A stretch of 5,273 bases of DNA from Caldilineaceae bacterium (GTDB lineage Bacteria; Chloroflexota; Anaerolineae; Caldilineales; Caldilineaceae). The notes under the pieces are model-generated. The model did not search any database and was not told where the DNA came from. It saw nothing but the letters and a program-made list of their open reading frames with translations. The position numbers were made by a program, and so were the translations under genes. The stretch is from positions 1-5,273 of the forward strand of contig JAHEML010000329.1 of NCBI GenBank assembly GCA_024643705.1. Direction: 5' to 3'. This document shows, piece by piece, positions 1 through 4,288 of the stretch; position 1 is the stretch's first letter; every line of letters begins with the position of its first letter.

Positions 1-503
1 CCCTCCGATGGCACAGCCAGGCGCACCACCGATGCCATGCCCGCAGCGTCCCGCTCGGCCCGTTCCTCTGGGCCGAGGTGGTGGCAAAGACGGTCGTAGC
101 CGGTAGGTTGTTTGTTGCGTCGCTGCTCGTCACGCATTTCGGTCAGCCGCTCGGCGGTGCAATAGCAGCGATAAGCGGAACCTGTATCCAAAAGCATCTG
201 CGCGTGCTGTTGGTAGATTTCTGCCCGCTCGGTCTGAATGTATGGTGCGTGGGGGCCGCCCACATCTGGCCCTTCGTCCCAGTCCAGCCCCAGCCAGCGC
301 AGACCCCGCATCAGGCTCTCCAGGCTTTTGGCGTCGTAGCGTTTCTGATCGGTATCTTCTATGCGCAGAATAAATGTGCCGCCTGTATGCTTGGCCCACA
401 AAAAATCGAAAAGGGCTGTGCGCAGGCCGCCCAAATGGAGTTCACCTGTTGGGCTGGGGGCAAAACGGACTCGGACGGGACGGTTAGTTTTGGAAGCGGA
501 CAT
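1..503 (-). CDS. gltX: Glutamyl-tRNA synthetase, N-terminal part (3' end outside the window)
   Basis: This class I aminoacyl-tRNA synthetase charges tRNA-Glu with glutamate in the cytosol using ATP. The 167 visible codons cover the start of the Rossmann catalytic domain. RFAPSPTGELHLGG (residues 13-26) carries the HIGH-type ATP-binding motif as HLGG, followed by RTALF. LRIEDTD (46-52) and the GP...PYIQTER region (78-93) are typical of true GluRS. A CxC pair (C113, C115) and a later CHH (C140, H142) match the CxC...CxH zinc site seen in E. coli-type GluRS. The short paralogue GluQ-RS is less likely because the HLGGLRTALF and GGPHAPYIQTER segments follow full-length GluRS. The ATG at 503 is preceded by GGAG with a 6-nt spacer. 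The KMSKS loop and anticodon-binding domain lie beyond the left edge, so tRNA-Glu/tRNA-Gln discrimination cannot be judged. It is transcribed divergently from the ferredoxin-like gene. Family assignment is firm. Confidence 0.96.
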   Translation of the reverse strand, partial: MSASKTNRPVRVRFAPSPTGELHLGGLRTALFDFLWAKHTGGTFILRIEDTDQKRYDAKSLESLMRGLRWLGLDWDEGPDVGGPHAPYIQTERAEIYQQHAQMLLDTGSAYRCYCTAERLTEMRDEQRRNKQPTGYDRLCHHLGPEERAERDAAGMASVVRLAVPSE

Positions 504-509
504 TGGTTG

Positions 510-513
510 CTCC
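510..513 (-). promoter_or_regulatory. Ribosome binding site of gltX (GGAG)
   Basis: On the minus strand GGAG lies 6 nt before the ATG at 503, a standard Shine-Dalgarno arrangement. It supports this start codon, which also places the RFAPSPTG motif at the expected distance from the N-terminus. Confidence 0.7.
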
Positions 514-545
514 GGGTGTGGGAAATAATCGACAATAATCTCCCT

Positions 546-575
546 AGCCTATCACAGCCGCGGGGTGTCGTCTAA
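546..575 (-). promoter_or_regulatory. Weak candidate sigma70-type promoter for gltX
   Basis: On the minus strand TTAGAC (575-570) is followed after 18 bp by TAGGCT (551-546). TGA stands directly before the -10 hexamer, giving an extended -10 (TGn) context. Both hexamers are poor matches to consensus. The predicted leader would be about 35-40 nt and would include two copies of GATTATT (540-534 and 530-524) spaced 10 bp apart. Position and orientation fit, but the match is weak and chance is a real possibility. Confidence 0.2.
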
Positions 576-600
576 TTTTTGCCCCACCAGAGGATTGTGC

Positions 601-651
601 AAGAATGAAGGTAAAGAGAAGAAGTGAAGGCAAAAGGGGAAGGCAAAAAGG
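601..651. repeat. Purine-rich tract with 10-bp direct repeat in the gltX/ferredoxin gap
   Basis: The plus strand is almost purely purine from 601 to 651. It contains GAAGGCAAAA twice (626-635 and 639-648), a 13-bp period. Read on the other strand it is a degenerate TTTTGCCTTC series, similar in style to the TCTGCCT tandem at 1274-1290. The tract lies in the 504-737 gap between two divergent genes. I see no convincing gene in that gap. A TAGAAT at 705-710 could be a -10 element for the rightward gene, but no good -35 lies at the right distance. Confidence 0.45.
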
Positions 652-727
652 TACGACCCACAACTCTTCGTTGTCACCGTATCCAACCTGCCGCTGCCGA
701 TAAATAGAATCGTAGGTGTACCAGTGT

Positions 728-731
728 GGAG
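728..731 (+). promoter_or_regulatory. Ribosome binding site of the ferredoxin-like gene (GGAG)
   Basis: GGAG stands 6 nt before the ATG at 738. An in-frame GTG at 726 overlaps this site, would add four residues (MEKS), and has no Shine-Dalgarno of its own at a usual distance. The site therefore decides for the ATG at 738. Confidence 0.7.
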
Positions 732-737
732 AAATCA

Positions 738-1268
738 ATGTCTATCGAACTCAATTTTGGCGTCCCGATCCCCAGCCTGCCAGCCTATGGGCGACACATT
801 TTCATCTGCACCCACGGCAACTGCGCACCCCCAAGCCGAACTGCCCAGCTAATCAAAAGACTACACGAATTAAACGAAGAGCACGACCGGGTTCGCTTCA
901 GCAACGGAGAGCGGCTGGTGGTGACATCAAGCGGCTGTTTGGGTGTCTGCATGGGCGGGCCGGTGCTGGTGGTCTATCCCGATGGCGTCTGGTACGCGGC
1001 GGTGGACGAAGCCAAGTTGGAGCGCATCTACACGGAACATCTGCTGGGCGGCCAGCCGGTGGAGGAACTCGTGATGCATCGCCACTTCCCCCCAGGGCAA
1101 GAAGCCGCCTATGCCCCACCCCTCCGATCTGCCCAGAGCGTGGACCCGCTCCTTGCTTTGGCCGAGAAGGCCGCAGCAGAAAAGGCGGCCCAGCGCCGCA
1201 ACCCCAGCCCAGAGCCAATTTCTGACCGGGTGGCCGCGGCTCGCGCCAGGCGAGCAAACCGCGGCTGA
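738..1268 (+). CDS. Thioredoxin-fold [2Fe-2S] ferredoxin domain protein
   Basis: A 176-residue soluble protein, probably a small cytosolic electron carrier or redox accessory protein. Residues 17-113 match the thioredoxin-like [2Fe-2S] ferredoxin family. RHIFICTHGNC (19-29) places C24 and C29 after the first strand. SSGCLGVCMGGP (64-75) gives C67 and C71 in the CxxxC loop, followed by the usual VYPDGVWYAAV strand. The segment EHLLGGQPVEELVMHR is also typical of the family C-terminal helix. The first cysteine pair is CX4C, shorter than the roughly ten-residue loop of classical members, as in many stand-alone homologues. From about residue 130 the protein runs into an Ala/Glu/Arg-rich, probably disordered basic tail (AEKAAAEKAAQRR, then AAARARRANRG) with no domain I recognise. 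It stands alone, divergent from gltX and convergent with the creatininase-family gene, so the context gives no partner. The physiological acceptor is unknown. Domain call is strong, role is open. Confidence 0.9.
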   Translation: MSIELNFGVPIPSLPAYGRHIFICTHGNCAPPSRTAQLIKRLHELNEEHDRVRFSNGERLVVTSSGCLGVCMGGPVLVVYPDGVWYAAVDEAKLERIYTEHLLGGQPVEELVMHRHFPPGQEAAYAPPLRSAQSVDPLLALAEKAAAEKAAQRRNPSPEPISDRVAAARARRANRG

Positions 1269-1273
1269 TACGG

Positions 1274-1290
1274 TCTGCCTTCTGCCTTCT
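1274..1290. repeat. Short tandem repeat TCTGCCT (about 2.4 copies)
   Basis: TCTGCCT occurs at 1274-1280 and 1281-1287 and is followed by TCT. It fills most of the 28-bp gap between two convergent genes. Heptamer tandems of this style are known from bacterial intergenic DNA, notably in cyanobacteria. Two and a half copies could also be chance. Confidence 0.4.
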
Positions 1291-1292
1291 AT

Positions 1293-1307
1293 TCCGTTAC
1301 CAACGGA
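1293..1307. terminator. Small hairpin between convergent genes, possible bidirectional terminator
   Basis: TCCGTT-ACC-AACGGA is a perfect 6-bp stem with a 3-nt loop. It overlaps the TAA stop (1299-1297) of the creatininase-family gene and lies 24 bp past the ferredoxin stop. Neither strand has a T-run after it, so it is not a canonical intrinsic terminator. The position between converging genes is the main argument. Confidence 0.25.
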
Positions 1308-2121
1308 TATGAGACTGAACTGGCCCGGTGTGCTGATCCGAACGTTTGGCAATCGGCCAGCTCTGCCATTCGGTCACAAGTTCGATCAACCCTGTCACTG
1401 CCGCCTCGAAGATAGCCTCGCCCTTTTCAGCCGTAGCGGTTGTCGGGTCGCCGTGCACCCCCAGGTTCGTCCAACGCCCCCAATAGTCGCTGAAGCGCAT
1501 GGGATATTTGGAAAGGCTGTCCGAGCTGACGAATGTGCCCTGCACATCGTCGTCGGCCTGGGCCTTGTCCATCTGCACCCGCTCTGGGGCCAGATGCAGA
1601 TAAAGCGAAGTCTCGAACTCGTCCGCGTGGGCGATCACCTCTGTGTCTTTCACCGCTTTGAAGGCTTGCATAGCCAAGGGGAAATAGCTGAGAGCGCCGC
1701 AGATCGAATCGGTTTCCAGGGTGGTGCGCCGGGCAATCAGGTCGATGAGCGGGGTGTTGGAGCCGTGGCCGTTGAGCAGCAGCATGTGGGTGAACCCGTG
1801 ATAGGCCACGCTTTTCAGGATATTCAAGCCAAAAGCGATAAAGACATCCGGCTCGATGTGGATGGTGCCGGGGAAGTCGATGTGGTGGCGGTTCAGCCCA
1901 TAGGCGATGGGCGGCAACACCAGGATTTTGTCCGGGGCGCGGCGGCCCGCTTCCAGACAGACCGATTCGGCCAGAAAGACATCCACATCCAAGGGCAGGT
2001 GGCGTCCGTGCTGTTCGGTGGAGCCAGTGGGCAGGATGACGACCTTCTGCATGGCGATGGCGTCGTTCATCTCGGCCCAGGTCAGGCGGTTGTAGCGGTA
2101 CTCGGTGGCGGCGGAAGTCAT
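1297..2121 (-). CDS. Creatininase-family metal-dependent hydrolase
   Basis: A 274-residue member of the creatininase / FAPy-deformylase superfamily, which hydrolyses cyclic amides or related C-N bonds with a two-metal centre (usually Zn, Mn or Fe). The N-terminal metal motif is PTGSTEQHGRHLPLDVD (31-47), with E36, H38 and D47 aligned to the creatininase ligands. NGHGSN (117-122) supplies H119. A later ADEFETSLYL (166-175) supplies E170 in the conserved ExETS-type motif, and GVHGDP...ATAEKGE (221-235) is the family's C-terminal signature. True creatininase has HYE at the NGH motif; here it is HGS, so creatinine is unlikely to be the substrate. Length is normal for the family. The ATG at 2121 follows AAAGG by 8 nt. 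An upstream in-frame ATG at 2196 would translate an intergenic repeat into a Cys/Leu-rich stretch and is rejected. It is last in the run of four same-strand catabolic-type genes. Substrate unknown; a sugar lactone or amide is inferred from context only. Confidence 0.92.
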   Translation of the reverse strand: MTSAATEYRYNRLTWAEMNDAIAMQKVVILPTGSTEQHGRHLPLDVDVFLAESVCLEAGRRAPDKILVLPPIAYGLNRHHIDFPGTIHIEPDVFIAFGLNILKSVAYHGFTHMLLLNGHGSNTPLIDLIARRTTLETDSICGALSYFPLAMQAFKAVKDTEVIAHADEFETSLYLHLAPERVQMDKAQADDDVQGTFVSSDSLSKYPMRFSDYWGRWTNLGVHGDPTTATAEKGEAIFEAAVTGLIELVTEWQSWPIAKRSDQHTGPVQSHIRW

Positions 2122-2129
2122 GGCAGAAA

Positions 2130-2134
2130 CCTTT
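2130..2134 (-). promoter_or_regulatory. Ribosome binding site of the creatininase-family gene (AAAGG)
   Basis: AAAGG on the minus strand is 8 nt upstream of the ATG at 2121. It selects this start over the longer in-frame ATG at 2196, and the next gene upstream uses a similar CGAAAGG context. Confidence 0.6.
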
Positions 2135-2151
2135 CGTTGGGGGTGATTTTT

Positions 2152-2217
2152 AACGCAGAGGCATAAAGGTGCAATGGCGCAAAGGAAAAGCAACATTCTT
2201 TGCCTCTCTGCGCCATT
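2152..2217. repeat. Imperfect inverted repeat in the dehydratase/creatininase gap
   Basis: AATGGCGC (2173-2180) and GCGCCATT (2210-2217) are perfect 8-bp inverted arms. Alternative pairings exist: GCAAAG (2179-2184) with CTTTGC (2198-2203), and CGCAGAGGCA (2154-2163) with TGCCTCTCTGCG (2201-2212) if two bases bulge. The words AACGCAGAGG and GCGCAAAGG resemble intergenic short repeats common in some environmental and cyanobacterial genomes. The element lies 30 bp upstream of the creatininase-family start. On the minus strand a very weak promoter-like pair (TTGCAC at 2174-2169, TAAAAA at 2152-2147, 16-bp spacer) overlaps it. There is no T-run, so it is not an obvious terminator. Confidence 0.5.
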
Positions 2218-2239
2218 TCGTCTCTTGGTTCAATTCTTA

Positions 2240-3196
2240 TCACGCGACCAGCGCGGTGAACAGCGCCTTCACATACCCAATCGAATAGCCCCAACCGATG
2301 TCCTTGGTCGCGTTGTCGCCGGGGATGGTAGGGATGTGGTCTGGGTTGATACAACCAGAAAAGCCAACTTTAACCAATTCGCGCAGAATCTTCATCATGT
2401 TCAAATCGCCATCGTCCAGCAGGGTCTCTTCGTAGCCGCCGGATGTAGCCAGGCTGCCGCGCACGTTGCGCATGTGCACCATAAATATCTTACCCTTGCG
2501 CCCGTAGTTGTTGATCTCATCCATCACCAGGCTGCTGCCGCCAGCCTCGGCCCGTGTGCCAATACAATAGACATAGCCCACGTTGGCGCTGGGGAAGGCA
2601 TCGATGATGCGATGGAAGCCGATCCCCCCAAAGGGTGTGTCGATGTTGGGCGTATCGGACGGGTGCACGGCCAGCTTGATGTCGTATTCCTCGGCGATGG
2701 GGACAAGCCGCTCCATGGCATAGCTGAAGCGATCCCACCATTTTTGCAACTGGGCAGGCGAAGGAATATCCACCGGCTCCCGCACCAGGGTCTCGGCCCG
2801 GGCCAGATAGCCTCCCCGATGGGTCGTCTGGGTGCGGCGCATCACCTGATTGAAGACGTCCCCTTGCACCCGCTGCCGGGCAATAGGGATACGCGCTTCG
2901 CCGAAGACCTGCAACGCCTTGGCCACGTTCTCCAATTCATCCTCTGCGCCCACTCGGTTTTCCACAAACTCATCGGTCAGATTGGGCAAGGTCACCCGGT
3001 TGATGTCCATGCCCAGCCCGCGCAAACGGCGGCGCAGAGCCTTCACGCCGTTCAAATCAGGGTAACCTTGCTCGGCCACACCGGGCATTTCGCTGTCGCC
3101 GCCAAAATCGATAGCATCTGCACCCAGAGCCACCCGCTGGCGGACAAATGTGTCGGTCAGTTCGGCATTGTGGGAAAAGATGGAAACGCGTAGCAT
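2240..3196 (-). CDS. Mannonate dehydratase (UxuA) family protein
   Basis: A 318-residue TIM-barrel enzyme of the UxuA family. Known members dehydrate D-mannonate to 2-keto-3-deoxygluconate in uronate degradation, using a divalent metal such as Mn. Family landmarks occur in order: HPSDTP (178-183), GYVYCIGTR (207-215), FMVHMRNVRG (238-247), DDGDLNMMKIL (261-271), GCINPDHIPTIPGD (281-294) and the closing GYSIGYVKAL (303-312). H178, C211, H241 and D286 fit the His-Cys-His-Asp metal set of the family. It is shorter than E. coli UxuA (about 390 residues), and HPSDTP replaces the usual HPDDPP, so it belongs to a divergent branch and its substrate may be a different aldonate. The ATG at 3196 follows AAAGGA by 9 nt; an upstream TTG at 3226 has no better site. 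Neighbours are an RraA-like aldolase upstream and a creatininase homologue downstream, which fits sugar-acid catabolism. Family assignment is strong; the exact reaction is not proven. Confidence 0.9.
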   Translation of the reverse strand: MLRVSIFSHNAELTDTFVRQRVALGADAIDFGGDSEMPGVAEQGYPDLNGVKALRRRLRGLGMDINRVTLPNLTDEFVENRVGAEDELENVAKALQVFGEARIPIARQRVQGDVFNQVMRRTQTTHRGGYLARAETLVREPVDIPSPAQLQKWWDRFSYAMERLVPIAEEYDIKLAVHPSDTPNIDTPFGGIGFHRIIDAFPSANVGYVYCIGTRAEAGGSSLVMDEINNYGRKGKIFMVHMRNVRGSLATSGGYEETLLDDGDLNMMKILRELVKVGFSGCINPDHIPTIPGDNATKDIGWGYSIGYVKALFTALVA

Positions 3197-3205
3197 GGGG
3201 GAATA

Positions 3206-3211
3206 TCCTTT
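3206..3211 (-). promoter_or_regulatory. Ribosome binding site of the UxuA-family gene (AAAGGA)
   Basis: AAAGGA on the minus strand precedes the ATG at 3196 by 9 nt. The alternative TTG at 3226 would place this site inside the coding region and would add ten residues (MTPHSKGYSP) before the conserved LRVSIFSHN start. Confidence 0.6.
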
Positions 3212-3237
3212 CGAGTGAGGTGTCAAATGGAGGTTTG

Positions 3238-3337
3238 GACGACCGCCGACCAGACGACCGCCGACTTATTGGGGAGAATCGCCCCTGTGGTCTTCGGCCG
3301 TCCGTGGTCGGTCGTCAGCCTTCGGCCGTCGGTCGTC
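3238..3337. repeat. GC-rich nested direct/inverted repeat (two-armed hairpin element)
   Basis: On the left, GACGACCGCCGAC occurs twice exactly (3238-3250 and 3253-3265, 15-bp period). On the right, GTCGGTCGTC occurs twice exactly (3307-3316 and 3328-3337, 21-bp offset), each associated with a copy of CTTCGGCCGTC (3292-3302 and 3320-3330). GACGACCG in the left arms is the exact reverse complement of CGGTCGTC in the right arms, so two nested stems are possible. The apex holds a GGGG/CCCC hairpin (3271-3274 with 3282-3285). The element starts one base after the RraA-family stop codon and ends 41 bp before the UxuA-family start. No T-run follows on the minus strand. It may be a REP-like or small mobile repeat, or an mRNA-stabilising structure; copy number elsewhere is not visible here. 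Confidence 0.7.
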
Positions 3338-3338
3338 T

Positions 3339-4220
3339 TTACCACGTTCGTTCTTTCAGCAATTCCTGAATTGCTTCCTTTGAAACGGACAATTCGTCAA
3401 TCCGGCTTTCCAGCCAGCGGGAGAAGTCGGCCTCAATGTGGTCTTCCCAGCGCCGGTCAATCTCGCCAGAAGTGTAGATGCCGTCCTTCAAGCGCTCCTT
3501 GCCAAACTGATCCCGCAGGCGGATAAGCTCGGAGGTTTTGACCACTTTTTCGGCCAAATGGGCTGGCACAAAGACAACCCCATCTTTGCGTCCCAGCACA
3601 ACATCGCCGGGCATCACAGTCACCTGACCGATGCGGGTGGGGCAATTGACACCCGCCAGCATGATGGTGGGCGAGGCGTAGCTGGGGTGAACGTCCCGGA
3701 AGAAGCTGACGAAGCCGGGCAGTTCCTCCACCCCGTCGATGTCCCGGATGGCCGCGTCATGCACCACGCCATTGCCCGACTTTGCCAGAATACTCATCGC
3801 CAGGTTGTCGCCGATCACCGCGCCCTGGTCGATCTTGCCAAAAACATCCGCCACATAGACATCCCCCGGCACAAGCATGTCGATGGGCCAGGAAATCTGG
3901 TCGCCAATTGCCCCTACCCGCGCCCCTTTCTCCTCCATCAGCGTGCGCATATCCGGGCGGCGAGGCATGTACATGGCGGTCAGCGCCCGGCCCACCAGCA
4001 CCTGGCCCGGATGGGTGCAGATGAAGCCACCCTCGTATTGGTGATGAAAGCCATCCCCACGCAAAATGCCCCAGGCTTCGGTGATGGTCACCAGGCGCAT
4101 CCGTTCCAGAATGTCGTCAGAGACTTTGGGCCGCCCATCGGCAAAGCGCTCGCCGTCCCATTCCGGTGTGTAGTCGATCAGCTCTTCCGGGCTGAGATTC
4201 AGTGGTGCAAACTTTTCCAT
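3339..4220 (-). CDS. RraA-family protein (HMG/CHA-aldolase-like)
   Basis: A 293-residue member of the RraA / 4-hydroxy-4-methyl-2-oxoglutarate aldolase superfamily. Characterised enzymes of this fold are divalent-metal class II pyruvate aldolases cleaving 4-hydroxy-2-oxo acids; E. coli RraA itself is an RNase E inhibitor without aldolase activity. The core runs from about residue 40 to 228. It shows VPGDVYVADVFG (117-128), GDNLAMSILAKSGNGVVHD (137-155), the signature AAIRDIDG (156-163) with catalytic-type R159 and D160, and VMPGDVVLGRKDGVVFVPAHLA (202-223). A tail of about 60 residues follows (IYTSGEIDRRWEDHIEAD and onward), as in longer RraA-like enzymes and unlike the roughly 160-residue RraA. 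The retained RD pair argues for an enzyme rather than an RNase regulator. The ATG at 4220 has AGGAG 5 nt upstream; an upstream TTG at 4262 lies inside a terminator-like hairpin and is rejected. Its UxuA-family neighbour could make a 2-keto-3-deoxy acid, a logical substrate for such an aldolase, but this is inference. Confidence 0.9.
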   Translation of the reverse strand: MEKFAPLNLSPEELIDYTPEWDGERFADGRPKVSDDILERMRLVTITEAWGILRGDGFHHQYEGGFICTHPGQVLVGRALTAMYMPRRPDMRTLMEEKGARVGAIGDQISWPIDMLVPGDVYVADVFGKIDQGAVIGDNLAMSILAKSGNGVVHDAAIRDIDGVEELPGFVSFFRDVHPSYASPTIMLAGVNCPTRIGQVTVMPGDVVLGRKDGVVFVPAHLAEKVVKTSELIRLRDQFGKERLKDGIYTSGEIDRRWEDHIEADFSRWLESRIDELSVSKEAIQELLKERTW

Positions 4221-4225
4221 TTCTA

Positions 4226-4230
4226 CTCCT
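4226..4230 (-). promoter_or_regulatory. Ribosome binding site of the RraA-family gene (AGGAG)
   Basis: AGGAG on the minus strand lies 5 nt before the ATG at 4220. It is the strongest Shine-Dalgarno in the window and fixes the start, excluding the upstream TTG at 4262. Confidence 0.75.
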
Positions 4231-4238
4231 GTGTTGGT

Positions 4239-4269
4239 AAAAAAATAAGAACACAGATTCAATCTGCGT
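4239..4269 (-). terminator. Intrinsic terminator or attenuator after the aldo/keto reductase gene
   Basis: On the minus strand ACGCAGAT (4269-4262), loop TGA, ATCTGTGT (4258-4251) forms an 8-bp stem with one G-U pair. It is followed directly by TCTTATTTTTTT (4250-4239). This is the layout of a rho-independent terminator, though the stem is only moderately GC-rich. It begins 19 bp past the reductase stop. Because the RraA-family gene starts only 18 bp beyond the T-run, either read-through is substantial or that gene has its own promoter. A TTGACG (4272-4267) with CTTATT (4249-4244) at 17 bp overlaps the hairpin and could serve, though the -10 is poor. Confidence 0.55.
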
Positions 4270-4280
4270 CAATCTGCGTC
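4261..4280. repeat. Perfect 10-bp tandem repeat AATCTGCGTC x2
   Basis: AATCTGCGTC occurs twice head to tail, in the gap between the aldo/keto reductase and RraA-family genes. The inner copy supplies one arm of the terminator-like hairpin at 4251-4269. The outer copy could pair with the same partner arm, giving an alternative, longer-looped fold. Confidence 0.6.
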
Positions 4281-4288
4281 CGAAAATC

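Noticed and set aside
78..575. 165-codon plus-strand open frame
   Set aside because: It is antisense to gltX, whose conserved HIGH-type and zinc motifs are on the minus strand. The plus-strand product has no recognisable domain.
605..703. 32-codon plus-strand frame (MKVKRRSEGKRGRQK...) in the purine-rich tract
   Set aside because: Its basic composition follows directly from the AAG/AGA-rich repeat, and the nearest Shine-Dalgarno-like GAGG is 11 nt away. There is no independent support for translation.
671..706. TTGTCA and TAAATA as a promoter for the ferredoxin-like gene
   Set aside because: The spacing is 24 bp, too long for a sigma70-type promoter.
544..738. 64-codon minus-strand frame in the gltX/ferredoxin gap
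   Set aside because: It covers the divergent promoter region and the repeat tract, lacks a clear ribosome binding site, and its hydrophobic stretch comes from translating the pyrimidine-rich strand of the repeat.
1111..2166. 351-codon plus-strand open frame
   Set aside because: It runs over the end of the ferredoxin gene and antisense through the whole creatininase-family gene. Its product shows no family motif; long antisense frames are expected at this GC content.
2174..3193. 339-codon plus-strand open frame
   Set aside because: It is the antisense shadow of the UxuA-family gene, which has all its metal ligands on the minus strand.
3221..3226. Perfect TTGACA on the minus strand before the UxuA-family gene
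   Set aside because: No -10-like hexamer lies 16-18 bp downstream; the sequence there is TTCCCC and leads straight into the start codon. It is probably a chance match.
3238..3337. CRISPR array or classical intrinsic terminator as an explanation of the repeat
   Set aside because: The units are only 10-13 bp with no regular spacers of 30 bp or so, and no T-run follows the hairpins on either strand.
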